Part shown: positions 50,759 to 59,706 of the stretch, in pieces
Layout: each line of letters starts with the position of its first letter
Numbering within the stretch: position 1 is the first letter of the stretch
DNA from: Oscillospiraceae bacterium
GTDB taxonomy: Bacteria > Bacillota_A > Clostridia > Oscillospirales > Oscillospiraceae
Reading direction: 5' to 3'
NCBI GenBank assembly: GCA_902786615.1
Contig: CADADE010000006.1
Span: 89,621-153,620, forward strand
Length of the DNA stretch: 64,000 nucleotides
Notes under the pieces: model-generated
Told to the model about the DNA's origin: nothing
Database searches by the model: none
Seen by the model: only the letters and a program-made list of their open reading frames with translations
Made by a program: the position numbers and the translations under genes

Positions 50759-51475
50759 ATGAATATCTATGTGGATCTGATCCTGTTTGCCCTGATCGTC
50801 GTGATCTACCGGGTCATTACGGATTTTTTCACCATTATGTTCCGCTTCACGGGACTGCCCGGCGAGAAGGCGCGCTTCCAGGTGCTCTCCCTGCTGACGG
50901 GCACGGGCTTTACCACCCGGGAGAGCGAGATCATCCTCTCCAACCGGCAGCGCCGCACCCTCGCCAGGATCACGATGATTTTCGGCTATGTGTTCAATAT
51001 CACCATCGTGTCCGCCTTTATCAACGTCTTCCTGACCTTCAAGCTCAGTCAGGCAAAGCAATACACCGCCGGCATCCTGTTCCTGCTGGGCGGCGTTGTG
51101 CTGTTCGTCGTGCTGACGCGCCTGCCGCAGGTCCGCGCCTGGGCGAACAGGCAGCTCGAAAAGCTGGCCGACCGCATGATCGGGCGCGACAAGTCCCACA
51201 ATTCTGTCCTGCTGCTGGACTACATCGGCAATGATTCCATCGCCCAGGTGAATCTGAACGTCATCCCGGAGCGCTTTTTGGGACTTCCGCTGTCCAAAAC
51301 CGGGCTGAAAACCGACACCGGCATCCTTGTCATGCTGGTGGAGCACAGCGGGAAAAAGGCGATCCCCGCCACGGCGGACACCGTCTTTGCCGTCGGCGAC
51401 AAGCTGACGGTTTTCGGAGATTACAGCATCATCTGCAGAACCTTCCAGGCGCGCGAACACTTTGCTGATCGCTGA
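50759..51475 (+). CDS. membrane protein with C-terminal TrkA-C (RCK_C) domain
   Basis: This 238-residue protein has three N-terminal membrane helices (about residues 4-26, 75-98 and 107-127). An inner loop (RFQVLSLLTGTGFTTRESEIIL) recalls the TGTGFTT filter-loop of Trk/Ktr potassium transporters. The C-terminal 80 residues form a TrkA-C-like regulatory domain (LGLPLSKTGLKTDTGILVMLVEHSG, FAVGDKLTVFGD). It is too short to be a full Ktr subunit. A sensor or channel accessory protein is plausible. GAGGAGG precedes ATG 50759. Confidence 0.75.
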   Translation: MNIYVDLILFALIVVIYRVITDFFTIMFRFTGLPGEKARFQVLSLLTGTGFTTRESEIILSNRQRRTLARITMIFGYVFNITIVSAFINVFLTFKLSQAKQYTAGILFLLGGVVLFVVLTRLPQVRAWANRQLEKLADRMIGRDKSHNSVLLLDYIGNDSIAQVNLNVIPERFLGLPLSKTGLKTDTGILVMLVEHSGKKAIPATADTVFAVGDKLTVFGDYSIICRTFQAREHFADR

Positions 51476-51489
51476 AAGGGGGCGGAGAG

Positions 51490-52020
51490 ATGAGATATAT
51501 TGCCTTTGACGTAGAGACCCCCAACCGATACAACAGCCGCATGAGCGCCATCGGCATCAGCGTCATTGAGGACGGCAGGATCGTGGAGGAATTTTACTCC
51601 CTGGTCGATCCCGAGCAGCCCTTCGACTGGTTCAACACCCAGCTCACCGGCATCAGCGCCGAATCTGTCGCGGGCGCGCCGACCTTCCCGCAGCTCTGGG
51701 AGCGGATCGAACCCGTCATGTCCTCCGGCGTCCTCGTCGCGCATAACGCGAGCTTCGACACCGGCGTCCTGCGCCGCTGCCTCTGCGATTACGGGATCGA
51801 CTGGACGCCCACGGTCAAGGGACTGTGCACCGTGGTCATGGGGCGCAGGCTCCTGCCCGGGATCAGCCACAAGCTCAACGACATGTGCGCGTATTACGGT
51901 ATCGACCTGAACCACCACCGGGCGGACAGCGACAGCCACGCCTGCGCCGAGATCCTGCTGCGCTATCTGGAAAGCGGGGCGGAGCCGGAAAGGTTCATCC
52001 GCACCTACAGGATGCTGTAA
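51490..52020 (+). CDS. DnaQ-like 3'-5' exonuclease (DEDDh)
   Basis: This 176-residue standalone exonuclease has the motifs FDVETPN (Asp, Glu), VAHNASFDTGVL (Asp) and HRADSDSHACAEI (His, Asp). It resembles the PolIII epsilon/exonuclease X group. Proline in place of the usual Thr in the first motif (DVETPN rather than DxETT) is seen in some family members. GGGGG AGAG lies upstream of the ATG. It follows the TrkA-C gene by 14 bases and probably shares its promoter. Confidence 0.9.
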   Translation: MRYIAFDVETPNRYNSRMSAIGISVIEDGRIVEEFYSLVDPEQPFDWFNTQLTGISAESVAGAPTFPQLWERIEPVMSSGVLVAHNASFDTGVLRRCLCDYGIDWTPTVKGLCTVVMGRRLLPGISHKLNDMCAYYGIDLNHHRADSDSHACAEILLRYLESGAEPERFIRTYRML

Positions 52021-52255
52021 AAGGGAAACAGGGCAGGGGCCGAAGTCCTCATTCCGGGCACATTCGGAAACCAAAACGCCACTTTTCGTTTATTCCTACA
52101 AAATTGAGCCGCTCAGCTTGTGCGCCATGCACAAAAGTTTGGGCAGATTACCTCTTGCATTTTCCTGCCGGAGGACTAAAATATGGGCTCAAAAGTCGGG
52201 GGCAGCAAATACAGAGCGTGCCCTAATCCTCGGCTTTGGAAGGTAGGAATTTTCT

Positions 52256-53629
52256 ATGAAAAACGAAATGACCACAGGCTCGCCGCTGAAAAGCATTCTG
52301 CGCTTCTGCGCGCCGCTTCTGATCGGCAACCTGTTTCAGCAGTTCTACAATATTGCGGACAGTATTCTGGTGGGCCGTATCCTCGGCCTGAACGCCTTTG
52401 CCGCCGTCGGCGCGACGGGCGCGCTGAACTTCCTGATCCTGGGCTTTGCCACGGGCAGCTGCTCCGGCCTTGCCATTCCCATCGCGCAGAGCTTCGGCGC
52501 GGGCGATCTGGAGAGCGTACGCCGCCGCACGGCGCAGCTTGTGTGGCTGGGCGTCGGCCTTTCAGCGATCATCCGCCTGATCTGCTTTTTCTGGACGGAC
52601 GATCTGCTGCGCCTGATGAACACCCCGGCGGAGATTTTTGACGACGCATACCGCTATATCTTCATCGTCTTCATGGGCGTGGGGGCCACGATGCTCTATA
52701 ACCTGAGCTCCGCAGTCCTGCGCTCCCTGGGCGACAGCCGCACGCCGCTGCACTTTCTGATCGGCGCGGTGGCGGTGAACGTGGTGCTGGATATCCTGTT
52801 CATGAAGTATCTCCACATGGGCGTGGAGGGCGCGGCCTGGGCGACGGTGATTTCCCAGCTCGCCTCCGGCATTGCCTGCCTCGTCTACATGGCGAAGAAG
52901 ATCCCGGTGCTGAACCTGCATCATGACGATCTGCGGCCGGACTGGAAGCGTATCGCGTACATGGCGGCCATCGGCATTCCCATGGGCCTGCAGTTTTCCA
53001 TCACGGCTGTGGGCACGATCATCCTGCAGGGCGCGGTCAATGGACTGGGCGCTCAGGCGGTGGCGGCGGTCTCCGCTGCGACCAAGGTGAACAACGTTGT
53101 GGTTGCGCCGCTTGAGACCTGCGGCATCGCCATGGCGACCTACTGCGGCCAGAATCTGGGCGCGGGCGAATACGGGCGCATCCGCCGCGGCGTGTGGAGC
53201 ACGGTGGCGGCGTCGATGCTGTACTGCGCGGCGGCGTTTCTCTTCAACTACAGCGCCGGGCGCAGCATGGCGACCCTCTTCGTGAGCTCCTCCGAGACCA
53301 TGCTACTGCAGGACGTGCAGCGCTATCTCACCATCTCGGGCGCGTTTTACCCGCTGCTCGCGCTGATCTTCATTTACCGCAACAGCCTGCAGGGAATGGG
53401 CTTTTCCAACCAGGCCATGATGGCGGGCGTGTCCGAGCTGATTGCCCGCGCGCTCATGTCCTTCGGCCTTGTGGGCAGCCTCGGCTTCACCGCCGTGTGC
53501 TATGCCAATCCCGCGGCCTGGCTCTTTGCCGACGTGGTGCTGCTCATCCTCTATGTGCGGGAGATGCGCCGCCTCGACCCCATCCGTCCCGAAGCGCTCA
53601 AGCAGAAAAAGCTTGTCCGCGCAAAGTAA
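52256..53629 (+). CDS. MATE family efflux transporter
   Basis: This 457-residue protein has twelve membrane helices in two bundles (DinF/NorM-type MATE). It begins with LLIGNLFQQFYNIADSILVGR, the conserved helix-1 motif, and has the mirrored IPMGLQFSITAVGTIILQGAVN in the second half. It uses sodium or protons to export cationic drugs or metabolites. AGGTAGGA precedes the ATG. The 235 bp upstream (52021-52255) shows no gene or clear signal. Confidence 0.93.
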   Translation: MKNEMTTGSPLKSILRFCAPLLIGNLFQQFYNIADSILVGRILGLNAFAAVGATGALNFLILGFATGSCSGLAIPIAQSFGAGDLESVRRRTAQLVWLGVGLSAIIRLICFFWTDDLLRLMNTPAEIFDDAYRYIFIVFMGVGATMLYNLSSAVLRSLGDSRTPLHFLIGAVAVNVVLDILFMKYLHMGVEGAAWATVISQLASGIACLVYMAKKIPVLNLHHDDLRPDWKRIAYMAAIGIPMGLQFSITAVGTIILQGAVNGLGAQAVAAVSAATKVNNVVVAPLETCGIAMATYCGQNLGAGEYGRIRRGVWSTVAASMLYCAAAFLFNYSAGRSMATLFVSSSETMLLQDVQRYLTISGAFYPLLALIFIYRNSLQGMGFSNQAMMAGVSELIARALMSFGLVGSLGFTAVCYANPAAWLFADVVLLILYVREMRRLDPIRPEALKQKKLVRAK

Positions 53630-53636
53630 GAAAACA

Positions 53637-53676
53637 AACGAGCATCCCCATCATGAAAACGGGGATGCTCGTTTTT
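53637..53676. terminator. bidirectional terminator
   Basis: A perfect 13-bp stem (AACGAGCATCCCC with GGGGATGCTCGTT) is followed by TTTTC, between convergent genes. Confidence 0.9.
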
Positions 53677-53691
53677 CTATTCGGGACGCGC

Positions 53692-54291
53692 TTATTTGGA
53701 GAAGCGCAGATACCAGGCGTAGGCCTCCTCGCCGTAGGCGGTGACGTGCTTCACGTCCGCGTTGTAGCGGGTGAAAATGAGCTTGATCTCCTGCGGGGAA
53801 TAGGAGTCGAAGGCGATGCGCCCCGTCATCTGCCAGGCACAGAGCAGAATATTGAGCGCCGCGCAGCTCAGATTAAAAGCTGTGTCGCGCTTGAGTCTTC
53901 GCCAAACCAGTCGGAGATCCTCGGGATCATCCTCCGAGAGCTCCGGCCTGAGATCGCGTATCGCCGCGACGCTGATGCCGCGCTCCCGCGCAAAGCGGAT
54001 GGCCTGAATGGCGACACTGGAAAAGATCTGTCCGGGGCCGGTGGAGCTGTCGAGCTTACGCAGCGGATTTTTGTCCTCCGACGCGGGCCGGAGCAGGGGA
54101 GCGCCCAGCCAGTTGACGGCGACCACCGTGTCCGCCAGCGGATCGAGAATGTCCATGCGCGTCAGCTCCATCATCAGCACGGCGCGCAGATAAGCCGGGG
54201 GCAGAGCGCATTCCCCGCAGATCTCGTCGATCTGGGCGGCGTTTTCCTCCAGCACCCTGAGGGCGTTTTCCTCCGAATACAGATTGAGCAT
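53692..54291 (-). CDS. hypothetical protein with lysozyme-like motifs, cytoplasmic
   Basis: This 199-residue helical protein has no signal peptide. Glu42 in AVLMMELTRMD, followed by DSSTGPGQI at 81-89 and a helix, recalls the catalytic Glu and SxxGxxQ loop of the lysozyme/lytic-transglycosylase fold. Family members with that fold in clostridia are sometimes phage-like or spore related. The rest is unfamiliar. ATG 54291 was chosen because AGGAGGTG lies about ten bases upstream; the GTG at 54303 overlaps the ribosome site. Without an export signal, a cell-wall role would need another route. Confidence 0.55.
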   Translation of the reverse strand: MLNLYSEENALRVLEENAAQIDEICGECALPPAYLRAVLMMELTRMDILDPLADTVVAVNWLGAPLLRPASEDKNPLRKLDSSTGPGQIFSSVAIQAIRFARERGISVAAIRDLRPELSEDDPEDLRLVWRRLKRDTAFNLSCAALNILLCAWQMTGRIAFDSYSPQEIKLIFTRYNADVKHVTAYGEEAYAWYLRFSK

Positions 54292-54432
54292 GGCGCGCTC
54301 CACCTCCTGTCAGTGCCTTTATATCATGGGCGAAACACCCTGTCAAGTGCGCAAAAGCATGGATGAGGACTTGCCGCGCCGGACAGAATATGATAAGATA
54401 AGCTTACTTTACTTGGATGCTTCCGGGAAAGG

Positions 54433-55575
54433 GTGAGGGCTTTGAGACTGAAAAAGCTGGCAGATAAAAAATGGTATAACGGCGCGGTGGTCGCCTGTAT
54501 CGGCGTGGCGTTTTATGTCCTGCTGACCAATTTTCAGACGGTGTGGACCGCGCTGGGCAGCTTTCTGGGCAATTTCCGGGCGATCTTTCTGGGCGTGGTT
54601 TTCGCCTATGTGGTGAACCCCCTGGCGGAGTTTTTCCACAGAAAGCTTTTCGGGAAGAAGGCTCCGGGGGACAAATACTGGATCGTGTCGGTGAGCCTTG
54701 CGTTTCTCGCGGGGCTGCTGGCTCTGACGATCCTGATCGGCATGCTGATCCCGCAGCTTATCCAGAGCCTCACCACCTTCCTCGATAATTTCGAGGGCTA
54801 CGCCGCGACCTTCACGACGCTGCTGGAGAAGAGCGGCATTCAGTCGCTGATCAAGGAGGAGCAGCTCCAGATCCTTGCGAGCAACGCCCTGAACGCCGTC
54901 CAGAATTTCGTCAAGGACAACGCAGGGCGGCTTCTCAGCAGCGCGGCAAACTCCGGCAAGCAGATCCTTTCCACAGTGATCGCGCTGATCCTTGCCGTGT
55001 ATCTGCTGATGAACAAGACCGGGGTCCTGCGCGGCGCCAAGCGCCTGATCCGGGCGCTGATGCGGCGAGAGACGAGCGAGGGCTGCTTCCGCTTCCTGAG
55101 CCGCTGCGACAGCATTCTGATGCGCTTTCTGGGGCAGAGTCTGCTGGATGCGTTCATCGTCGGCGCGATCAACGCCGTGTTCATGGCGATCTGCGGCATG
55201 CAGTATGTGGGGCTTGTCTCCGTCGTGGTGGGCGTGACGAACCTGGTGCCGAACTTCGGCCCGGCCATCGGCGCGGCGCTCGGCGCGTTTATCCTGGTGC
55301 TGGTCAAGCCCCTGCACGCGCTGATGTTCCTCATTTTCACCGCCGTTTTGCAGACGGTCGACGGCTATATCCTCAAGCCGAAGCTGTTCTCCGGCTCTCT
55401 CGGCGTGTCGGGGCTGCTGATCCTGGCGGCGAGCGTCGTGTTCGGAAACCTCTTCGGCATTCTCGGCGTGCTGCTCTCGATCCCTGCGGCGGCGATCCTG
55501 AGCTTCGTGTACAAGGACTACCTCCTGCCCAGATGGGAAAAGCGCAGAGCCCAGCTCGACGCGGAGGAGGAATAA
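54433..55575 (+). CDS. AI-2E (PerM/YdgG) family membrane protein
   Basis: This 380-residue protein has seven to eight membrane helices. Family features are VFAYVVNPLAEFF near helix 2, the long soluble segment between about 115 and 185, GQSLLDAFIVGAINAVFMAICGMQYVGLVSVVVGVTNLVPNFGP and the C-terminal DGYILKPKLFSGSLGVSGLLIL. Members act as Na+/H+ antiporters or exporters; the autoinducer-2 link is not general. The start is GTG 54433 or the in-frame TTG 54442. Confidence 0.9.
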   Translation: MRALRLKKLADKKWYNGAVVACIGVAFYVLLTNFQTVWTALGSFLGNFRAIFLGVVFAYVVNPLAEFFHRKLFGKKAPGDKYWIVSVSLAFLAGLLALTILIGMLIPQLIQSLTTFLDNFEGYAATFTTLLEKSGIQSLIKEEQLQILASNALNAVQNFVKDNAGRLLSSAANSGKQILSTVIALILAVYLLMNKTGVLRGAKRLIRALMRRETSEGCFRFLSRCDSILMRFLGQSLLDAFIVGAINAVFMAICGMQYVGLVSVVVGVTNLVPNFGPAIGAALGAFILVLVKPLHALMFLIFTAVLQTVDGYILKPKLFSGSLGVSGLLILAASVVFGNLFGILGVLLSIPAAAILSFVYKDYLLPRWEKRRAQLDAEEE

Positions 55576-55595
55576 GAAATCCCCGGCGAATTCGC

Positions 55596-55727
55596 TCTAA
55601 GCTCCCTTTGCGAAAGGGAGCTGTCACCAGTTCGCAAACTGGTGACTGAGGGATCGAGGGTCAGCCGCTTGTCGGGTCGATCCCTCCACCGCTTCGCGGT
55701 CCCCCTCCCTTTTTCCAAAGGGAGGTT
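55596..55727 (+). repeat. dispersed hairpin repeat, end-less copy (D)
   Basis: It carries the interior of the MITE-like elements: AGCTCCC-loop-GGGAGCT, then a variable stem CCAGTTCGCAAACTGG where other copies have CAGCC/GGCTG, CTGAGGGATC, and the closing CCTCCCTTT/AAAGGGAGG hairpin. The terminal inverted repeats are missing. Confidence 0.7.
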
Positions 55728-55763
55728 AAGGGGTACGCCGGGCGGTCAACGAGCTTTTAAAGC

Positions 55764-55835
55764 TCAGGTTGCTTTAGGCGCTATGTACAGCATGATCAAA
55801 ACGATCACGATGAGGCACAGCACAAAGCGAAACAT
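55764..55835 (-). CDS. possible 23-residue hydrophobic peptide
   Basis: An ATG-started frame encodes a peptide beginning MFRFVLCLIVIVLIM that would span the membrane once. No good ribosome site precedes it and it sits beside a terminator, so it could be chance. Confidence 0.2.
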   Translation of the reverse strand: MFRFVLCLIVIVLIMLYIAPKAT

Positions 55836-55848
55836 TAAGAAAAACGAA

Positions 55849-55877
55849 GAGACGCCTCGAAACGGGGCGTCTCTTTT
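55849..55877 (+). terminator. intrinsic terminator
   Basis: GAGACGCC pairs with GGCGTCTC and is followed by TTTT. It probably ends transcription from the AI-2E gene through the repeat. Confidence 0.75.
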
Positions 55878-55894
55878 CGTTGCGTGGGGGAAGG

Positions 55895-55993
55895 TCACAG
55901 ATCGACCGTGATTTTCTGCTCCTTGATGCCGTGCTTCTCGGCATAGCCGGTGAGGAAGAGGGTCAGCGCGCCGTCGCCGGTGACGTTGCAGGC
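55895..55993. repeat. 99-bp direct repeat, left copy: detached 3' end of the symporter gene
   Basis: It is identical base for base to 59608-59706. Read on the minus strand it encodes the normal C-terminus of a DAACS symporter (ACNVTGDGALTLFLTGYA, ending KITVDL and a stop codon). Just upstream on that strand a few more in-frame residues (ENASG) remain. Confidence 0.9.
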
Positions 55994-56080
55994 GCCGGAG
56001 GCATTTTCGGTTTTCGATTACTCAGTTGAACGCGACGAAGGGCATCACCACGGGGCCTTTGCCGCCTGGTAGGTCACGGT
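55994..56080 (-). pseudogene. junction sequence between large surface-protein gene and detached symporter tail
   Basis: Past the TAG stop of the surface-protein gene the minus strand still reads TVTYQAAKAPW in the same frame. A neighbouring frame reads KGPVVMPFVAFN before a stop. This looks like decayed coding DNA rather than a spacer. It could be a lost C-terminus of the surface protein or symporter-linked sequence. Confidence 0.35.
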
Positions 56081-59000
56081 CTAGCTGACAGCGTTCGGGT
56101 CAACAAACTTGATTCCGGCCGCATGGGCGAAGCGCTGGGCCTCGCTGCCTGTCTCGCCGTAGACGGTGACGTTTTCGCTGCCCTCGAGGGCGGTGTCATC
56201 GATGCTCTGAACCGTCTCGGGGATGACGAGAGCGGTGAGGTTTAAGCAGTCGGCGAAGGAGCGCGCGCCGATGGAGGTCACATTTTCTGTGATCTCCACG
56301 CTCACAGCGGGGATGCCCTCAAAGGCGCTGTCCCCGATGGCGACGAGTCCCGCCGGGAGCTTGAAGCTCGGCCCATCCGTTATTGTCACCGTGATATTTG
56401 CGGCTTCCGTGTCGTTGTAGTTTTCGTCGCCGACTACCTTATACCAGACATAATAGGTTCCGGCATCGGTTCCGGTGGGGATGGATGTGGTATAAGCTGT
56501 ATCAGCGGGAGCCGTGTTATCGGCGGTCACCGCGTAATACAGTGTGCCGCCGACGGTGGAACCGGCGTTGACCAGCTCCTGCGCCAGCCTGTTGTAGATC
56601 AAATCCTTTCTTGTGGGCTCGATCACAGTGGGGTTCGCCTTGTACACCGTAAGGCTGATGGTCCTGATCACATCATCGTATGCCTTTTCCAGCACCACCT
56701 GGTAACCGGTGTTATTGACGACGGGCACGATGGAAGGATCCACCCATTTCCAATCCCAAACCTCTTTATCATAAGCCTCGTCCAACTCCAGGGGAACGTC
56801 ACTCAGAGTCTGGTTCGGGTCGTAGGTCACGGGATTGGCGGTCGGAACGATGATATACTCGATTCGGAAATCCAGCGTAATGGACGCTTCATTGCTGGTC
56901 GTCCACCTGTAATTGGCAGAGTCCTTCAGCGTCAGCACCACATCATACCGGCCGACCGTTATACCGCCTTCGTTTTTTGTGACTGTGTAAAATTCGGTAT
57001 CAGATACATCCGCAAACTGCCGCTCGCCTGTATAGGGTTTCCCGAGGATGACCGGGGGCGTAACCTCTGCCTTGTTCACCGTCAGTCTTAGCGTACGTGT
57101 GACCGAGTGGGACGCGGGATCGTAACCCTCAATTCCGGTATAATCGTTGTTCGCATCGTCCACGGTCAGCGCCGCGTCGTATCCGGTGTTTTCCACGGTG
57201 GGCACGGTACTGTCGTTCGCCCAGGCCCAGTTCGTGGGCAGCGAAATGTGTGACAGCGTCCGGTTCGGATCGTATGTCACGGCGGACAGGGTCGGAGCGG
57301 TCACCTGCGGGACCTTGTACTTCTGCATCGTGACAGTAAAGGAACCCGTGACGTCATGATGGTTCGGCGCGCTGGCCATGTAGTAGTAGGTGCCGCTGTC
57401 GCTGACATTGGTGACAGTGGGCATAACGCCAAACGGGCCGTCCGGTGTCTTGCTGTAGGTAAAGGCCACAGGCTGGCGGTTCACTGACTTGGCATTCGTG
57501 AAGACCTTCTGGGTCTGTTTCTGACCTGTATAGGTCAGGTCGCCCAACGGTATCACCATCACATCCGTCAGTGTGGCCTTGTCGATCTGAACGGTCCCGT
57601 CGCCCTCGACGGCGGTGTAATTGGGATTTGTCACGCGATAATAAACTTTGTGAGTGCCAGCATCGGTAAAGTTTGGATTTTCCGTCAGATCATATTCCCC
57701 GGAATCCGCTATCCGGTAGGCGATCTGTGTGCCTTCAGACACATTGACCGTGACGGTGATGGCGTGTTCGTCGCCGTCATACGTACCCTCCCAGCCCGCG
57801 ACAGAGACATCCATCGCCGCCGTGTCGATGGTATAATCCACCCAGGCGGTGATTTGAGCATCAGAGGCGGGCTTCAGCGTGATGCTGGCCCGGTATCTTC
57901 CGGCGTCGATCGGCGCGTCCACGAGGCTCCAGACCGCCTGCTCGGTGTACCTTCTGTACTCTATGGCGGGCAGCGTGGTGAATTCACCGAAAGCGGTTTT
58001 GCCGTCCGCGAATGTGGCCGGATACGCGGTTCCGTCATAGACCGGCTGCGCGGTCGGCGGTACGATCGTAAGCGTCTCGGAATACCGCATATCGCCCTGC
58101 TTTTCAGGGCAGTGGTCTGACTTGCACCTCGCTGTGATGGTGGTATCGTCGCTGCTCACGAAGTAGTTGAAATCGTGGATGTGCCTGACGGTGATATCGC
58201 ATGTCGCCGACGGGCTGCTATCCGCAACGCTGGTCACGGTGACCTTCGCCGTGCCCGGCAGACGTCCCTTTACATAGACCTTCAGCGTTTCCGTCTCGTC
58301 CGAACCGATTACGTTTCTGCATTCCGCGTCGGCATACAGCAGCACCTTATCGACGCCTTCTGAGTCAACGCTCCACTTCACGCGATTGTTCGCCGGGCCA
58401 TAGAGGAGGACAGCCGTCAGCGCAAGCGCGCTGCCCTCGTCCACGGCAGCGGAGGTCTTGTCGAGAACCACTTCCGTCACGGAAACCGAGGTAATGACAT
58501 GGACATACGGCTTTTCGGAGGAACTGGAGGAAATGACAGACCAATTCTCGTTATCATTGCTTTCACTGATTTCCGCTTTGTCGTTGCCGATGGCGCCTGT
58601 GACGGCCCGACCAAGGTTCCCGTCTGCGCCCGTTTTTATTTTATCACCATAGGGGTCTCTGCCGTTAATGCCGCCTTCACCGCCGTTGTCGCTGGCCATA
58701 TAGACATTACCGCCGTTGACCGTGACAGTGCCATCCACGGCCACGCCGCCGTTGCCGCCGTTGCCGCCCTTGCCGTTTGTGCCGCCCCAGGCGTAGCCGC
58801 CTTCACCGCCGGTTCCACCGATGCCGCCGGTTGCATTGACCGTACCGCTGAATACCGTAACATCGCCTTTAATGCCCGTACCGCCTGTGCCGCCGTTGCC
58901 GCCGTCACCCGCAGTCCTACCAAAACCACGACCGGTGTCCGCGCTGTAGACATCGGCGCCTCTTCCGCCGTTGCCGCCTCTTCCGCCGATCACAGTGACT

Positions 59001-59467
59001 GTACCGCGGATGACAGTTACATTGCCCATAATGGCCGTACCGCCTGTGTCGCCATTACCGCCGGGTGTGCCGCTAAAAGAATCTATGTCATCAGGGCGGT
59101 CAGCGCCATTGCCGCCTGTGCCGCCGTAAGCATAAACTTTAGCGTAATCGTTATTGACGGTCATGTTTCCAATAAAAGCGTTGGCGCCATAGACGATCAG
59201 CGTACCACTGCCGGAGACCGTCAAGGTCTTGCCCCTGGCGTCGATTCCGCCGTAGACCGTCACCGTCACGCCTTCGTTGATCGTCAGCTCAATGTTGTCG
59301 CTGACGGTGACGCCGCCGCGTATCATCGAATCACTGTCGAAGGTCTGGTCCGCATCCCAGGCGGCCCCGGCGGCATATGCCGGAATGCCCATTGCAGACA
59401 GCAGCCCGACGACCATGAGCAGCGAGAGCAAACAACTCAGCAGCTTTGTTGCTGTTTTCCGTTTCAT
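56081..59467 (-). CDS. large secreted surface protein: Gly-rich, BIG2, MBG-like repeats and BspA-type LRR
   Basis: This 1128-residue protein has a signal peptide (residues 1-32, ending AYA). A parallel-beta-like region with a Gly/Asn-rich low-complexity stretch (about 110-290, repeats such as GGNGGRG and GGTGGTG) is followed by a BIG2-like domain (about 325-430). Next comes a chain of MBG/YDG-like modules (about 455-1025; YDGDEHAITVTV, YTGQKQTQ, two VTYDPN-L modules, GTYYVWYKVVGDENY), and last an LRR_5 pair with a short tail (about 1030-1128). No LPXTG, SLH or C-terminal helix is present. ATG 59467 is used, with GGAGG eleven bases upstream. It lies between the 99-bp repeats that split the symporter gene. 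Confidence 0.85.
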   Translation of the reverse strand: MKRKTATKLLSCLLSLLMVVGLLSAMGIPAYAAGAAWDADQTFDSDSMIRGGVTVSDNIELTINEGVTVTVYGGIDARGKTLTVSGSGTLIVYGANAFIGNMTVNNDYAKVYAYGGTGGNGADRPDDIDSFSGTPGGNGDTGGTAIMGNVTVIRGTVTVIGGRGGNGGRGADVYSADTGRGFGRTAGDGGNGGTGGTGIKGDVTVFSGTVNATGGIGGTGGEGGYAWGGTNGKGGNGGNGGVAVDGTVTVNGGNVYMASDNGGEGGINGRDPYGDKIKTGADGNLGRAVTGAIGNDKAEISESNDNENWSVISSSSSEKPYVHVITSVSVTEVVLDKTSAAVDEGSALALTAVLLYGPANNRVKWSVDSEGVDKVLLYADAECRNVIGSDETETLKVYVKGRLPGTAKVTVTSVADSSPSATCDITVRHIHDFNYFVSSDDTTITARCKSDHCPEKQGDMRYSETLTIVPPTAQPVYDGTAYPATFADGKTAFGEFTTLPAIEYRRYTEQAVWSLVDAPIDAGRYRASITLKPASDAQITAWVDYTIDTAAMDVSVAGWEGTYDGDEHAITVTVNVSEGTQIAYRIADSGEYDLTENPNFTDAGTHKVYYRVTNPNYTAVEGDGTVQIDKATLTDVMVIPLGDLTYTGQKQTQKVFTNAKSVNRQPVAFTYSKTPDGPFGVMPTVTNVSDSGTYYYMASAPNHHDVTGSFTVTMQKYKVPQVTAPTLSAVTYDPNRTLSHISLPTNWAWANDSTVPTVENTGYDAALTVDDANNDYTGIEGYDPASHSVTRTLRLTVNKAEVTPPVILGKPYTGERQFADVSDTEFYTVTKNEGGITVGRYDVVLTLKDSANYRWTTSNEASITLDFRIEYIIVPTANPVTYDPNQTLSDVPLELDEAYDKEVWDWKWVDPSIVPVVNNTGYQVVLEKAYDDVIRTISLTVYKANPTVIEPTRKDLIYNRLAQELVNAGSTVGGTLYYAVTADNTAPADTAYTTSIPTGTDAGTYYVWYKVVGDENYNDTEAANITVTITDGPSFKLPAGLVAIGDSAFEGIPAVSVEITENVTSIGARSFADCLNLTALVIPETVQSIDDTALEGSENVTVYGETGSEAQRFAHAAGIKFVDPNAVS

Positions 59468-59607
59468 GTATAATTGTTCCTCCATGATATCGTTCTTTAA
59501 TAAGTCAGCAAGCTTGCATCGGCGTGAACGCGATATTTTTACAGCGGTAATGTTTTATGTGGCTACATGCCGAAGTGCTCATCCCAATGCAAAAGCACGG
59601 AAACGGC

Positions 59608-59706
59608 TCACAGATCGACCGTGATTTTCTGCTCCTTGATGCCGTGCTTCTCGGCATAGCCGGTGAGGAAGAGGGTCAGCGCGCCGTCGCCGGTGACGTT
59701 GCAGGC
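59608..59706. repeat. 99-bp direct repeat, right copy: joined out of frame to the symporter
   Basis: It is identical to 55895-55993. Here the repeat is fused directly to the symporter reading frame but shifted, so the conserved tail is not translated. Confidence 0.9.

Noticed and set aside
52021..52255. Gene fragment between the exonuclease and MATE genes (MGSKVGGSK frame)
   Set aside because: The frame runs out of phase into the MATE gene and has no family resemblance or conserved start signal.
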